Positions 8,674 through 18,800 of a DNA stretch of 64,000 bases are shown here, in pieces (the first letter of the stretch is position 1; each line of letters begins with the position of its first letter). A model generated the notes under the pieces. That model saw nothing but the letters and a program-made list of their open reading frames with translations. It was not told the DNA's origin and did not search any database. The stretch is taken from contig NZ_JAUDRH010000019.1 of the NCBI RefSeq assembly GCF_030381805.1, positions 136,858-200,857 of the forward strand, written 5' to 3'. The position numbers were made by a program, and so were the translations under genes. The DNA comes from Chlorogloeopsis sp. ULAP01. GTDB taxonomy: Bacteria; Cyanobacteriota; Cyanobacteriia; Cyanobacteriales; Nostocaceae.

Positions 8674-10299
8674 TTATTCAGTCTCCGGGAAAGTCTGCAC
8701 TTTGCCATCAGGATTGAGAACAGCCCGAATTCTCATCGCTTGTCCGCTTCTACTTGGAGAAACAAAAGGTTCACCAATTAAAGGCATACCCGTGCGATCA
8801 ACATATTCTCTGGCAGCTTTGCCAATCGGAAAGATACGTTCAATAGTGCCGTCAACACCGACAATTAAACTGTATTCTAGTGCTTGCTTTAACGAGCCAG
8901 GTGGTTGCCAGCGTTTTCTCAGATATTCTCTCGCTTCTGCTACCTGGGCTGTGTCAAATAAAGTACCAGTGGCAACAGTTGTGCTGGGGTTACGATTTGC
9001 TCTTAATCTGTCAACTAATTTGGAACTATTATTAGCTGAAACTGAAGAGTTGGTTGGCGAACTGGCTTGGGTATTAGCACTGCCTGTAGGAATATTAGGC
9101 ATAGAGGCAACATTTGGGGATGGGGGAACTTGGACACCCCCAGAGGGTAAGTTGCCTGTAATGGCAGGTGAAGTTGAAGGCAATCTTTGACCTGTGGGAG
9201 TTGATACAGTACCCTGCTGAGTTTTCAGAGAATTGGGTTGAATGGCAGCTTCCGGTTTTGTCAGTGTTTGGGGTGTATTGTTTGTTTGAGAATTGGGAAG
9301 ATTTTGTGCTGTCGTTTGCGGAACGTTAAAAACACTACCTGAGGGTGATTTAGAGGCGGATGGGAAAGTGTTTTGAGTAGATGATGAAGGTGTAGGAAGA
9401 GTGGAAGATATGGGCGGGACGGCAGGTTGGTTTGGTGAAAGCGCTTGGGGGTTTTGGGGTAAAGTAGAACCGGGAACTGGCAGCCCAGAGCCAAAATTTA
9501 GCGGTGGTAATTGATCTGCCGGGGTAAGTGCAGGTGTAGGATTTGGCAGATTCAGTAAAGGTGAAGGTTCTAAGGCAATATTCTCTTCTGTTGTTGAAGG
9601 TTGATTGGCTGTTTGCGGTTCTTTTTTGTTGCTAGTGGATTGGAAAGCTAAGGGCAACAAACCCACACCCAACACCAAAACTGCTGCTACAGATGCCCAA
9701 GCAGGAATTGGAAAAGATGATTTTCTTTGGTAGAGAGTCGGTAGTGCTAAGACATCAGCCGAGTATTCATCTAAGGCAGTTGCTAAATCAAATAGTTGTA
9801 GTAGGCTGAGTTTAATTACAGGAGTTGAGACCTGGTAACCTAAAGAACCAAGAAACAAATTGTGAGTTAAATGGTTACTGGGTTTTATATATATTTCTGT
9901 TCCTGGTATTTGAGTACCCGGTATTTGAGGATTAAAAGTGTTTAAAGTTTGAATTGCTTGAGAAGATTGAAATTGTTCTTGTAATTCTGGATTTTCAGAT
10001 GCTTTGCTTGAATCATCGAAGCCTGAGAAAGTTGCCCAAAACTTCTCAGGAGGCATTTGAAGGAATTCCTGCACGTAGTTTGTTACCGCTGCACACAAAG
10101 CTTCCAGTTGATCGCGATCGCCTCGAATTACAACCCTCTGTTCTTCTGGCAATTGTGGATCGTCAAAGCGTAGCTCAAAACGTAGCTGCTTTAAGACTGA
10201 CTTTCCTACCCAACGGGATAAAGGTGAGCTTTGCGCCAATACTTCTAGCGTGCAAGTAGGCGGTGTGTACCGACGGATGACAGAATTTGTTAGAGGCAT
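8674..10299 (-). CDS. DUF4335 domain protein with Pro/Ser/Thr-rich linker
   Basis: A 541-residue protein. Residues 1 to about 190 (start MPLTNSVIRRYTPPTCTLEV) match the cyanobacterial DUF4335 domain. A single hydrophobic segment follows at about 200-220 (ASVAAVLVLGVGLLPLAF), then about 200 residues of Pro/Ser/Thr/Asn/Gln-rich low complexity, and a conserved C-terminal domain of about 100 residues (DTAQVAEAREYLRKRW; GVDGTIERIFPIG). Topology suggests a single-pass membrane protein with a long flexible linker. Function unknown. Downstream partner of the DUF3038 gene, 25 bases apart, a pairing recurrent in cyanobacteria. Confidence 0.85.
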   Translation of the reverse strand: MPLTNSVIRRYTPPTCTLEVLAQSSPLSRWVGKSVLKQLRFELRFDDPQLPEEQRVVIRGDRDQLEALCAAVTNYVQEFLQMPPEKFWATFSGFDDSSKASENPELQEQFQSSQAIQTLNTFNPQIPGTQIPGTEIYIKPSNHLTHNLFLGSLGYQVSTPVIKLSLLQLFDLATALDEYSADVLALPTLYQRKSSFPIPAWASVAAVLVLGVGLLPLAFQSTSNKKEPQTANQPSTTEENIALEPSPLLNLPNPTPALTPADQLPPLNFGSGLPVPGSTLPQNPQALSPNQPAVPPISSTLPTPSSSTQNTFPSASKSPSGSVFNVPQTTAQNLPNSQTNNTPQTLTKPEAAIQPNSLKTQQGTVSTPTGQRLPSTSPAITGNLPSGGVQVPPSPNVASMPNIPTGSANTQASSPTNSSVSANNSSKLVDRLRANRNPSTTVATGTLFDTAQVAEAREYLRKRWQPPGSLKQALEYSLIVGVDGTIERIFPIGKAAREYVDRTGMPLIGEPFVSPSRSGQAMRIRAVLNPDGKVQTFPETE

Positions 10300-10324
10300 G
10301 GCAGGAAATACAAGCAGGACATTT

Positions 10325-10930
10325 TCAAAATTTAGTTGAACGGTCTATAAGTGCTAGCCAGAGGCGGCGGTGTCCACCAGAGCCACTGTAAAAAAGTAAA
10401 TCTATCAGCAGTTTTAAAGCTAGGTGGGTTAGTTCGTCTGTAGAGATTGTCGATTCCTCCTCCATCCGCTCTTGGTATGTATTGCAGAAAGCATCGATAT
10501 AATCTCCAAGTAAAGCAGCCTGATGAGGTTCCCGGTTATTTTCCGCCATCTGTTCTAACAAACCAACAGCACGACGAATCAACTCCTGGTGCTGTTGTGC
10601 AAGGTAGCAAGTAATGAGAACAAGCGCCCGCGCTTCTTCTACATCGAGCTTTTTTCGCCCTCCTTGACCTTTGCGTAGCGGATTTGATTGGCGCAATCGC
10701 CATAACGCTACACGATCTGGCACTCTTGACTCTAAATTCAGATCGATTGCCGCTGAAAGCATTGCCTCGGAGCCAATGCCAGTCAATGTTTCTAGCGCCA
10801 ACAGCACCAAATCCAATTGGGTTTTGATATTGTCCCACTGAACTGAATTTGGGGCTGGGAGTTTAATTAAATCCTCCCACTGGGGAGTTGGAGTGGGTGA
10901 GTTAGCGGCAGAGTGCATAACTTTTAGCAT
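10325..10930 (-). CDS. DUF3038 domain protein
   Basis: A 201-residue, mostly helical soluble protein matching DUF3038 (core LDLVLLALETLTGIGSEAML; VALWRLRQSNPLRKGQGGRK). No catalytic motif visible. First gene of a two-gene minus-strand operon with the DUF4335 protein. The recurrent pairing suggests a common complex, but its role is unknown. Confidence 0.85.
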   Translation of the reverse strand: MLKVMHSAANSPTPTPQWEDLIKLPAPNSVQWDNIKTQLDLVLLALETLTGIGSEAMLSAAIDLNLESRVPDRVALWRLRQSNPLRKGQGGRKKLDVEEARALVLITCYLAQQHQELIRRAVGLLEQMAENNREPHQAALLGDYIDAFCNTYQERMEEESTISTDELTHLALKLLIDLLFYSGSGGHRRLWLALIDRSTKF

Positions 10931-11715
10931 AGGTGATCGGGCTAGTAGGGGCTGTTGCTGTTACCCATTTTGAAACCAGACTTTCACAAATGAAGATTGG
11001 TTTCCCAAAGCTATTACGTAGCAATGTAGTCTACATCAAGCTGTTTGGCGGCTTATATAGCTTTGATGTTTGGTAAACAGCAACAGTCTTTGTCTTAACT
11101 CTATGACGAAAAACGATTTTGGAAAAACTAAAGGCGTTATTTATTACTTTGTATTCTCCTGACTGCACCAATCAGTGTTTCGTGTATTTTCTACTAAAAC
11201 AAGAGCTTTTTGATATTAAACAAATCTACCTTTAGACAGATATTTGCTCATAGTTAGTTGCTAATTGTGATTTTATACCCCAAAGAATACCTAATGAAGT
11301 CTTTTTCAACAACCAGCTAAAGAAAGTAAGTACTTTTGCAGAAATAGCGAATTTACCACAAGTGCTTTAGTGCTAACAACTACAAAAAGTATTCAGTAGA
11401 TGTATGTGCGATCGCTGAATAAGATTGCTTTTCCAATCATCACATACTGTTTTTTGAACCAAATACGAGTTTTTTTCGGTTCTGATGCTGGAGGAAGCGC
11501 TAGTAGCAAAGGTGACTGCATTGTTAAGTAAATTTATAAATATAAAAGTATAAATTGTATCTTAAAATTACTATTACAATCTTTTTCTTACTAATTTATA
11601 GGTTGTCCGGAAAAATTGGGGTAGCACTCAAATTTTTGTGCTGCGTGCTTGCCAATGATTAAATAGCTTGTCTTGAAACAGTCTATGACTGAAAAGCTCC
11701 TACAAGTTTTTATAT
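10931..11715. other. Divergent intergenic region of about 785 bases
   Basis: Lies between the DUF3038 gene (leftward) and the site-2 protease gene (rightward). AT-rich. I found only very short frames, such as 19 codons from 11103, none with family resemblance, and no tRNA or strong hairpin. A small RNA cannot be excluded. Confidence 0.4.
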
Positions 11716-12321
11716 ATGTTTATCAATACACTATTAACTCATCCCACACATTTTCTCAGGGTAGTTTTAATTGTAATAATTTCAGTTACTTTGCACGAAC
11801 TTGCTCATGGCTTTACTGCTGTGACTCAGGGAGATGACACACCCAAAAAATCTGGTCATCTTACCCTTAATCCTATAGTTCATATGGGTTGGGAATCAAT
11901 AATTTTCTTGTGTATTGCTGGTATTGCCTGGGGGAAAATGCCCGTCAATCCTTCTAAATTTCGTTCTGCAAAACTGGGTAATATTTTGGTATCCGCAGCG
12001 AGGAATATGTCCAACCTAGTTTCGGCGATTTTATGCCTTTTGCTGCTGAAATTTATTGTTTATAATTATCCAAATATTTTTAGTTTTAATTTTTTCTATC
12101 TAGCAGCTCGAATAAATTTGTTACTGTGTTTGTTTAATCTTTTACCAATTCCGCCTTTAGATGGGTTTCATGTTTTTAGTGAAATTTTTCCTGACTTAAA
12201 ACAGCTAGAAAAAAGCCAATACGGATATTTTGCTTTGATGATGTTGTTTTTAATTCCTCATTTTGGAGATGGTTTGGGTGCGATCGCTGATTTTGTGATG
12301 AGTTTTGTGATTTTCAAATAG
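11716..12321 (+). CDS. Small site-2-protease-type (M50) membrane metalloprotease
   Basis: A 201-residue polytopic membrane protein. The zinc motif HELAH (residues 27-31) lies in the first hydrophobic helix and the third ligand region NLLPIPPLDG at about 139-148, the two signatures of site-2 proteases, which cut substrates inside the membrane. There is no PDZ or CBS domain, so it is a minimal core form. Substrate unknown; regulated intramembrane proteolysis of an anti-sigma factor or signal protein would be typical. Followed by an 8-bp hairpin (12320-12343). Confidence 0.82.
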   Translation: MFINTLLTHPTHFLRVVLIVIISVTLHELAHGFTAVTQGDDTPKKSGHLTLNPIVHMGWESIIFLCIAGIAWGKMPVNPSKFRSAKLGNILVSAARNMSNLVSAILCLLLLKFIVYNYPNIFSFNFFYLAARINLLLCLFNLLPIPPLDGFHVFSEIFPDLKQLEKSQYGYFALMMLFLIPHFGDGLGAIADFVMSFVIFK

Positions 12322-12343
12322 AGACACGATGTTTTGTGTCTCT
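12320..12343. terminator. Hairpin after the M50 protease gene
   Basis: Perfect 8-bp stem AGAGACAC/GTGTCTCT (12320-12327 with 12336-12343) overlapping the stop codon. No T-run. The sequence is of a type widely repeated in cyanobacterial intergenic DNA, so it may be both repeat and terminator. Confidence 0.5.
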
Positions 12344-12376
12344 ACACTTAAAAAATAAGAATTAAATTTAATTTAA

Positions 12377-12916
12377 ATGAAAATTAAACAAAAAATATTA
12401 GTTTTTACAACTGGATTTTTCATAAGTTTAATTTTTAGTAGTACACCATCGATAGTTCTAGGCTCAAATCTACTATCTCCAGAATAAATTAATGCTCACT
12501 GGCATTACTCAGACGTGTACGGTACTATCAACAATACATTGGATAAATTTCCAAGATTATTGGAACTAAAAAACTTACTGGTAATGTATCCCAAAATATC
12601 TGAATTAGTATTTGGGAAATTGCCAATAGTAAACAAAAATATTTGTGAATATATAATTAGCGATCGCTCAATATTTACAGACTTGATCAATTTGTTTGCT
12701 AGGTTGCTAATTATTGGTAGCGTCGGTTCATTAGGGATTGGGGGTTATTCGTCATTTATTGAACGCCATCTTCAAATCGTACATAAAGATTTTGTCTTGT
12801 TCTTGAGTGTTTGTTTATTGCTATTATTTCTTGCGATCGGCAGTATTGTATTCGCTATGTTTACTTCTGCCCATTCATTTCCGTCTTCGCTTAATTCTAG
12901 TAGTAGCTGTTTTTAG
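12377..12916 (+). pseudogene. Secreted or membrane protein gene split by an in-frame stop codon
   Basis: An ATG at 12377 opens a frame encoding a signal-peptide-like start (MKIKQKILVFTTGFFISLIF) that stops at TAA 12485-12487. The same frame continues with no further stop for 143 codons to 12916 (NAHWHYSDVYGTINNTLDKF and on), ending with a hydrophobic segment (about 18 residues near 12800-12860) and a Ser-rich tail. A single CAA-to-TAA or similar change would explain it. The downstream part could start from GTG 12515, but would lack the signal peptide. I do not recognise the family. Alternatives: a real short peptide plus a separate gene, or a sequencing error. Confidence 0.5.
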
Positions 12917-12940
12917 TAAACTTAGGCACTAAATATTCCA

Positions 12941-13044
12941 ACACCCTAGAAGGGTGTGGCTATAAGAACAAAGCCTGCCTCCGCAGGCTAGTTAAGATCG
13001 CTTTTATAGAGAATTAACTCGTTCCCAGCCTCCAGGCTGGGAAC
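12941..13044. repeat. Cluster of three perfect palindromes
   Basis: Three hairpins in about 100 bases: ACACCCT-AGA-AGGGTGT (12941-12957), AGCCTGC-CTCC-GCAGGCT (12972-12989), and an 11-bp stem with a 2-base loop, GTTCCCAGCCT/AGGCTGGGAAC (13021-13044). They lie between the split gene and the 3' end of mutS2 on the opposite strand. Together they may act as a bidirectional terminator; individually they look like dispersed cyanobacterial palindromes. Confidence 0.75.
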
Positions 13045-13203
13045 ACATCCTGTTAGGCTCCGCCGAGAGGGCTTGATGAGAGACAGGAGCTAAACAACCT
13101 GGCTTGGATGTTGTCGAACAGCTTATTGTACAAGAAATTTCTTAGAAGACTTTATAACTCACATCTTTACAGAGGATATTTCTACAGATAACTAGCACTA
13201 ATT

Positions 13204-15645
13204 TCACTCTACATAAGCAACAGTAACGCCAGTGCCACCATCGGATTGTTCAGCCGCTTCATAACGGCTAACTCTGGGATGTTGCTTTAAAAATGCGTGA
13301 ACACCTTGCCGTAGTTTACCAGTGCCGTGTCCGTGAATAATCCATATTGGCCCTGTTGCTTCTGAAATTGCTTTGTCTAAAATCATTTCTGCATCTGGCA
13401 CCCTGCGCCCGCGCAAGTCTACTGTATTTTGAGATGTGCGAATTGCTGGAGCAGTTGCTGGTGCTGGAGTTTCAACGACTCTGGATTCTCCTTTGCTCTT
13501 GTGCTCCTTAATTACTGGTTCAGCTTTTTTACCATCCAGAGATTCCACGTCTTCCAACTTCACTGTCATCTTCATAATTCCAAAGCGGACAGTTAATTCA
13601 CCATCTTCATCAGGTGCAGTTAAGACTTCTGCTGTTTGTCCTAATTTAGGAATGCGAATGCGATCGCCAACTTTCGGAACATACCCTTGTTTGGGTTTTG
13701 GTGGAGGCTGGGGTATAAATTTTTCAGTTATTTGATTTAAAGCATTTGTTGCTTGCTGGGCATCTTGGGCGGTTGGCGTACCTTGCTGCAAGCGACGAAT
13801 TACTTTGGCAATTTCATTTTTAGCTTGGGCGATCGCTTGCTGTACTGCGATCTCTTGGGAAGCACGTAAATCGCGTTCTCTTTCTTGTAATGCTGTGGCT
13901 TTTTCGGTGACTTGTTTGTATAAACGTTCAGCTTGCTGCAATAAATCTTGTGCTTGTGCTGCTTTAGTTTCTTGGTGGCGACGTTGTGCTTCCAACCCAG
14001 CAATTACCTGGTTGACTTCGTCTGTTGCTCCTCCCAAGTTGCTTTTTGCCGCTTCTACAACTTCTGGTTTTAAACCCAAGCGACGAGCAATTGCTAGGGC
14101 GTTAGAACGTCCAGGTATTCCCCAGAGTAAACGATAAGTAGGCGAAAGAGTAGCTTCATCAAATTCGACAGAGGCATTTTCAAACCGCTCATCTTGATAT
14201 TTCAGTGCCTTTAATTCACCGAAGTGAGTAGTTGCCATCGTCAGTTGAGCGTGTTCTGATAAATAGCGCAGCAGGGCGATCGCTAAAGCACTACCTTCGG
14301 CAGGATCTGTACCAGCGCCTACTTCATCAAGGAGCACTAAAGAGGAGGGGGGGAGGGGGAGAGGGGGGGAGGGGGAGATATTTTCTTCACTCTCCGTGTC
14401 TCCTGTCCCTAATGCATCCAAAATCCGACTAATCCGGCGAATATGTCCAGAAAAAGTAGATAAACTCTGCTGTAATGATTGTTCGTCTCCAATATCTGCT
14501 AATATCTGGTCAAACCAAGGTAATTCTACAGGTTCGCGGGCAGGAACAAACAAGCCCACCTTTGCCATTAATGCTGCCAAACCCAAGGTTTTGAGAGTTA
14601 CTGTTTTACCACCTGTATTTGGCCCGGTAATTGTTACTACCCGAATCTGTGGCTGAATTAGTAAATCTACGGGAATGACTGCTTGTCCTTGTTCGTGCTG
14701 CTGTTGCCATACTAGCAGCGGATGACGCAGTTGTCTTAAGGTGATACTTTCATTCGCTTCTCGGTTAATAAAGTGAGGAGGATTGGCTTGTAACCACAAA
14801 CTATAACGAGCTTTGGCAGTTGCTAAATCTAAACTGGTAACAATGGCTAACAATCTTTCCAAATCGAGTTTTACCGCTGCTACCTGCTCGGTTAAAACAC
14901 GACGAATAGCTTCTTCTTCTGCTTGTTCTCTTTTTACCAACTGTCGCAGTTGGTTACCAAGTGGCACGATGGAATTCGGTTCTATGTATAATGTTGCGCC
15001 ACTAGTAGAGGTATCGTGGACAATACCGGGAATTGCGTCTTTTTGGGGCGCTTTGACAGGGATCACATAGCGATCACCCCTTTGAGTAATAATCTGTTCT
15101 TGAACTGCGCCAGCTTTTGCTTGTAAAATATTTTGTAATTTTTGTGTAATTTGATTGCGTATTTTCCGTACTTCTGTGCGAATATCAGCCAGTTTTTGGC
15201 TAGCGCGATCGGTTACTTGTCCGCGTTCATCTATACAACGGTGAATTTCTTGCTCAAGTTCTGGATACGTTCGTAAATCAGCTACTAATTCCGACAGAAT
15301 TGGTACATCTGGCTGATTGTCGATAATTCGGCGTAAGTTTCGTGCTCCAGCCAGGGTAGTAGCGATCGCAAGCAGTTCCTCACCTGCTAAAACTCCTTGC
15401 AATTCCGCTCTTGCTAAAAAATCGCCAATATCTTGAATTCCCTCAAATATTAAACCGGTAGTGAGGCGGCTTTCTAGTTCGTAAACTTCTTTAGTTTGCG
15501 CTAGTAAATATTCACTTTCATCCTGAGAATCGGGAATTCTTAAGTCACGTGCGATGACTGCCCCCAGTTTTGTGGCTGCAAACGTAGATAGGTGCTGGCA
15601 CAGACGATGCCATTCAAGTAGTTCTAAAGTTTCAGCTTGAATCAA
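13204..15645 (-). CDS. mutS2: Endonuclease MutS2
   Basis: MutS2 family ATPase/endonuclease, known to suppress recombination or rescue collided ribosomes depending on species. The 813-residue product has the MutS core and clamp, Walker A TGPNTGGKT (about residue 337), Walker B LVLLDEVGAGTDP (about 436), a coiled-coil region about 520-640 (ERDLRASQEIAVQQAIAQ), a KOW-like segment, and a C-terminal Smr nuclease domain (VDLRGRRVPDAE; HGHGTGKLRQGV, about 735-813). Just before Walker B there is an insertion SPSPPLPLPPSS encoded by a purine/pyrimidine-skewed tract at about 14341-14385 that looks like repeat DNA. The frame remains open. Confidence 0.95.
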   Translation of the reverse strand: MIQAETLELLEWHRLCQHLSTFAATKLGAVIARDLRIPDSQDESEYLLAQTKEVYELESRLTTGLIFEGIQDIGDFLARAELQGVLAGEELLAIATTLAGARNLRRIIDNQPDVPILSELVADLRTYPELEQEIHRCIDERGQVTDRASQKLADIRTEVRKIRNQITQKLQNILQAKAGAVQEQIITQRGDRYVIPVKAPQKDAIPGIVHDTSTSGATLYIEPNSIVPLGNQLRQLVKREQAEEEAIRRVLTEQVAAVKLDLERLLAIVTSLDLATAKARYSLWLQANPPHFINREANESITLRQLRHPLLVWQQQHEQGQAVIPVDLLIQPQIRVVTITGPNTGGKTVTLKTLGLAALMAKVGLFVPAREPVELPWFDQILADIGDEQSLQQSLSTFSGHIRRISRILDALGTGDTESEENISPSPPLPLPPSSLVLLDEVGAGTDPAEGSALAIALLRYLSEHAQLTMATTHFGELKALKYQDERFENASVEFDEATLSPTYRLLWGIPGRSNALAIARRLGLKPEVVEAAKSNLGGATDEVNQVIAGLEAQRRHQETKAAQAQDLLQQAERLYKQVTEKATALQERERDLRASQEIAVQQAIAQAKNEIAKVIRRLQQGTPTAQDAQQATNALNQITEKFIPQPPPKPKQGYVPKVGDRIRIPKLGQTAEVLTAPDEDGELTVRFGIMKMTVKLEDVESLDGKKAEPVIKEHKSKGESRVVETPAPATAPAIRTSQNTVDLRGRRVPDAEMILDKAISEATGPIWIIHGHGTGKLRQGVHAFLKQHPRVSRYEAAEQSDGGTGVTVAYVE
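14341..14385 (-). repeat. G-rich low-complexity insert inside mutS2
   Basis: About 45 bases of almost pure G/A on the plus strand, with runs of five to seven G. It encodes Pro/Ser/Leu in MutS2 between the lid region and Walker B. Its composition is like the CCCC-rich intergenic filler near 15770-15845 and unlike the rest of mutS2. Confidence 0.7.
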
Positions 15646-15769
15646 GGTTTTACTATTAGTGCTTTAATATCTAAATCTAAATGGTCTGAAATTATGGTAA
15701 CAATACAAATCCCTGCATGGCTCAATCTCAAAGGGTGAATTTCCGGTTAGTCAATAGTCATTGGTTATT

Positions 15770-15849
15770 CCCCTTATCTCCGTGTCCCCGCGTCTGGTTG
15801 TCCCCGTGTCCTCTTCATTCCCCTTGTCCCCTGCTCCCTTCTCTCCCTC
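15770..15849. repeat. Low-complexity CCCCGTGTCC-type intergenic tract
   Basis: Repeated variants of CCGTGTCCCC and CCCCTTGTCCCC between mutS2 and the kinase gene. The same motif family appears inside the LptC-like gene at about 31196-31245 and at the 3' end of the PEBP gene (51735-51800). It is typical of short tandem repeats in Nostocales genomes. Confidence 0.6.
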
Positions 15850-18800
15850 TCATGTACGTTCAATCAAAGATGCGATCGCTTCCACTAATGCATCCGGTTC
15901 AACAGGTTTGGGCAAGTGGATCTGAAATCCTGCTGCTATTGCCCGTTTTTGATCGTATTCTCCAGCATAGGCTGTGAGGGCGATTGCCTTCGGCATAGCT
16001 TCGCTTACCGCTAGAAATTGCTTTCCTGCTTCTTGATTTAATGCCCTAATTTGTTGCAGTAACATATACCCATCAGTATTAGGCATACCAATATCAGTTA
16101 CTAACACATCTGGCTGAATTTGAACTAGGCTTGTTAGCGCTTCTTCTGCCGATGCTGCGACGGTTACTTCAGCTCCTGATTGTTCCAATACAAAACTGAC
16201 ATAATCACGCATATCGGCTTCATCATCCACAGCCAAAATTCGCACACCTGATAGTGGAAGAGGGTGAGATGAAGGGATGAGGGGATGGGGAGAGAGATTT
16301 TCTTCTTGTCTGTTTGTCTGTTTGTCTCCTTGCCCCCTGCTTTCTTTCAGGAGTGGCAAACATACTGTAAATGTTGCTCCTTGTCCTTCTCCTGGACTTT
16401 CTGCCCAAACAGTACCACCATGAGATTCAACGATATGACGCACGATCGCAAGCCCCAACCCCAAACCACCAAAGTTGCGGGTAGTGCCGCTATCTGCTTG
16501 TCGGAAGTAGTCAAATACATAGGGGAGAAATTCTGGGTTGATGCCTTTGCCTGTGTCTTTCACCTGAATTTGAGCGTAGTTAGCGATCAGGGATTGGCGA
16601 GTCCAGCGCGTTGCGGAGGTTCCCTCCGTTGTAGCGACTGGCGAACCCGAAGGGGGATTGGTGATTGGGTTCTGGGTAATAGGTGCAGAATCGTTATTTA
16701 CATCTTCTTCCCAAGTCTTGTTGTCTCCTTGTCGACGGACACCTTCGCCAACGGGGGGCTTTGGGGCCCCCACGGAGGAGCCAGCGCCGTGGGCGGGTTT
16801 CCCGACTTGTTGGCGCGAAGCGACTTCCGAAGGTAGCGACTGGTGTTGGGGTTCGGGGGAGACCCCCGCACGGAAGTGTCCTCCCCTTGTCTTTTTCTTA
16901 GTCCCTAGTCCCCATTCCCCAGTCCCCAACCTTACCTCTACTTGCCCACCATTGGGGGTAAACTTAATTGCATTTGAGAGTAGATTCCAAACTATTTGCT
17001 GCAAACGATTGGGATCTCCTGCAACTAAACCGACATCTGGAGCAAATAGCTTCTGAATTTGAATGTCTTTGGCTTCTGCTGACAATCGCACCGTTTCTAG
17101 AGCTGCTTCTATCGTTGCTGCCAAATTGATGGGAACTACATTTAGACTGAGCTTTCCTCGTAAAATCCGTGAAACATCAAGCAAGTCTTCAATTAGTTGG
17201 GTTTGTAACTTGGCGTTACGTTCGATAGTTTCTAAAGCGCGATCTGTGGCGTCTGGATCGAATTTACGAGAACGTAGCAGTTTTGTCCAGCCCAAGATGG
17301 GGTTAAGTGGCGATCGCAATTCATGGGAAAGCACTGCTAAAAATTCATCTTTAATGCGGTTGGCGGTTTCTGCCGACTCTCGTGCTGCTTGTTCCAAGCG
17401 TAGGAGATTTTCACGTTCTTGTTCAGCTTGCTGTCTTTTAGTTACATCTTGTACTAGTGACAACACTGACACAACGTTACCTAATTCATCAGTTAGTGTT
17501 GAGTTATACCATTCACAATGAACAATGTTACCTGATTTTGTGTAGTTACGGTTACAGCAAAGAATTTGTGGCTCATTACCACTGAGGATTTGACGCCAGA
17601 CATTCAGAACTCTTTGTGAATCTTCCTCGTAGACAAATTGCCACTCCCCATATTTTCTATATAAAACTTCTTGTGCTTGCCAACCAAATATCCTGGTGGC
17701 GGCGGCAGACCAACGGGTTATTTGCAGGTTTGTATTCCACTCTATCACTGCTAGAGGTGTATTTTCGACATGGAAGTTCAACCTTTGCAAAGCATCTCTT
17801 AAGGCAATTTGTGCTAATTTCCCATCTGTAATATCTTCTGCTACTCCGACAACACGATAGATTTCTCCAGACTCATTCTTGATTGGGAAACCGCGATCGC
17901 GAATCCATCGCATTGAACCATCAGAACGGGTAATCCGGTATTCCGCGTCGTATTTTCCTTCCGTAATTTGACTGAAGAAAGTAGCTTGTAAACGCTCTCT
18001 ATCTTCGGGGTGGACGGTTTGCATCCACATAGCGGGGTTGGTATATAAACTTTCACAGGTACGTCCCCAAACCTGCTCATAGGCAGGACTAACGTAAAAT
18101 ATCTCACCTGCAAATGGGTTTGACACCCAAAATACATCTTGGATTGTTTCAGCTAGCTGACGAAATCGCTCTTCACTTTCTCGCAGCGCTGTTTCGGCTA
18201 GCTGGCGCTCTGTAATATCTTGGAAGATAAGCATCATCGTATTGACTATGCCATCTTCGTCACAAATGGGAGCAGCAGAGATACTCAAGATGATCTGGGA
18301 ACCATCACGTTTACAGCGATAAGTTTCTACACCAAAAAATGTTTCACCATTCAGTAATAGCTCTCGTACTAAACGACATTCTTCCTTTTTGTCCTCTGGA
18401 ACAATAGGTAGAATTTGGTTGAGGACTTCCGCTTCAGTCCATCCAAATAAACGTTCAGCTGCTGGATTCCATAGCCGTACTGTGCAGTCGGGTTGAATCA
18501 AAACTATCGGTAAAGGAGATGCTGCGACTAAAGTTTTTAAGGTTTGGTTAGTCTGTTGTATTTCTCGCTGTACCTGTTTGCGTTTGGTAATGTCGTAGAA
18601 GGTGAGGAGTGCTGCAACAATCTCCCCTTGCTGATTTCGGATCGGGCAAGAGTCAGCTAGTATTGTTTTCCGACTGCAATCGGCGCACACTAGCTCTATT
18701 TCCTCATTAGTTACGACTTCTCCTGTAGAGAGCGATCGCATCAAGGGCTTTTCCTCGTTCTTATATGCTCGTCCATCTGGATGAAGTAAGTAATGCTGAA

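Noticed and set aside
16285..17056. Plus-strand frames of 130-180 codons opposite the kinase gene
   Set aside because: They are antisense shadows of the kinase and its GC-rich insertion; the kinase frame carries clear domains.
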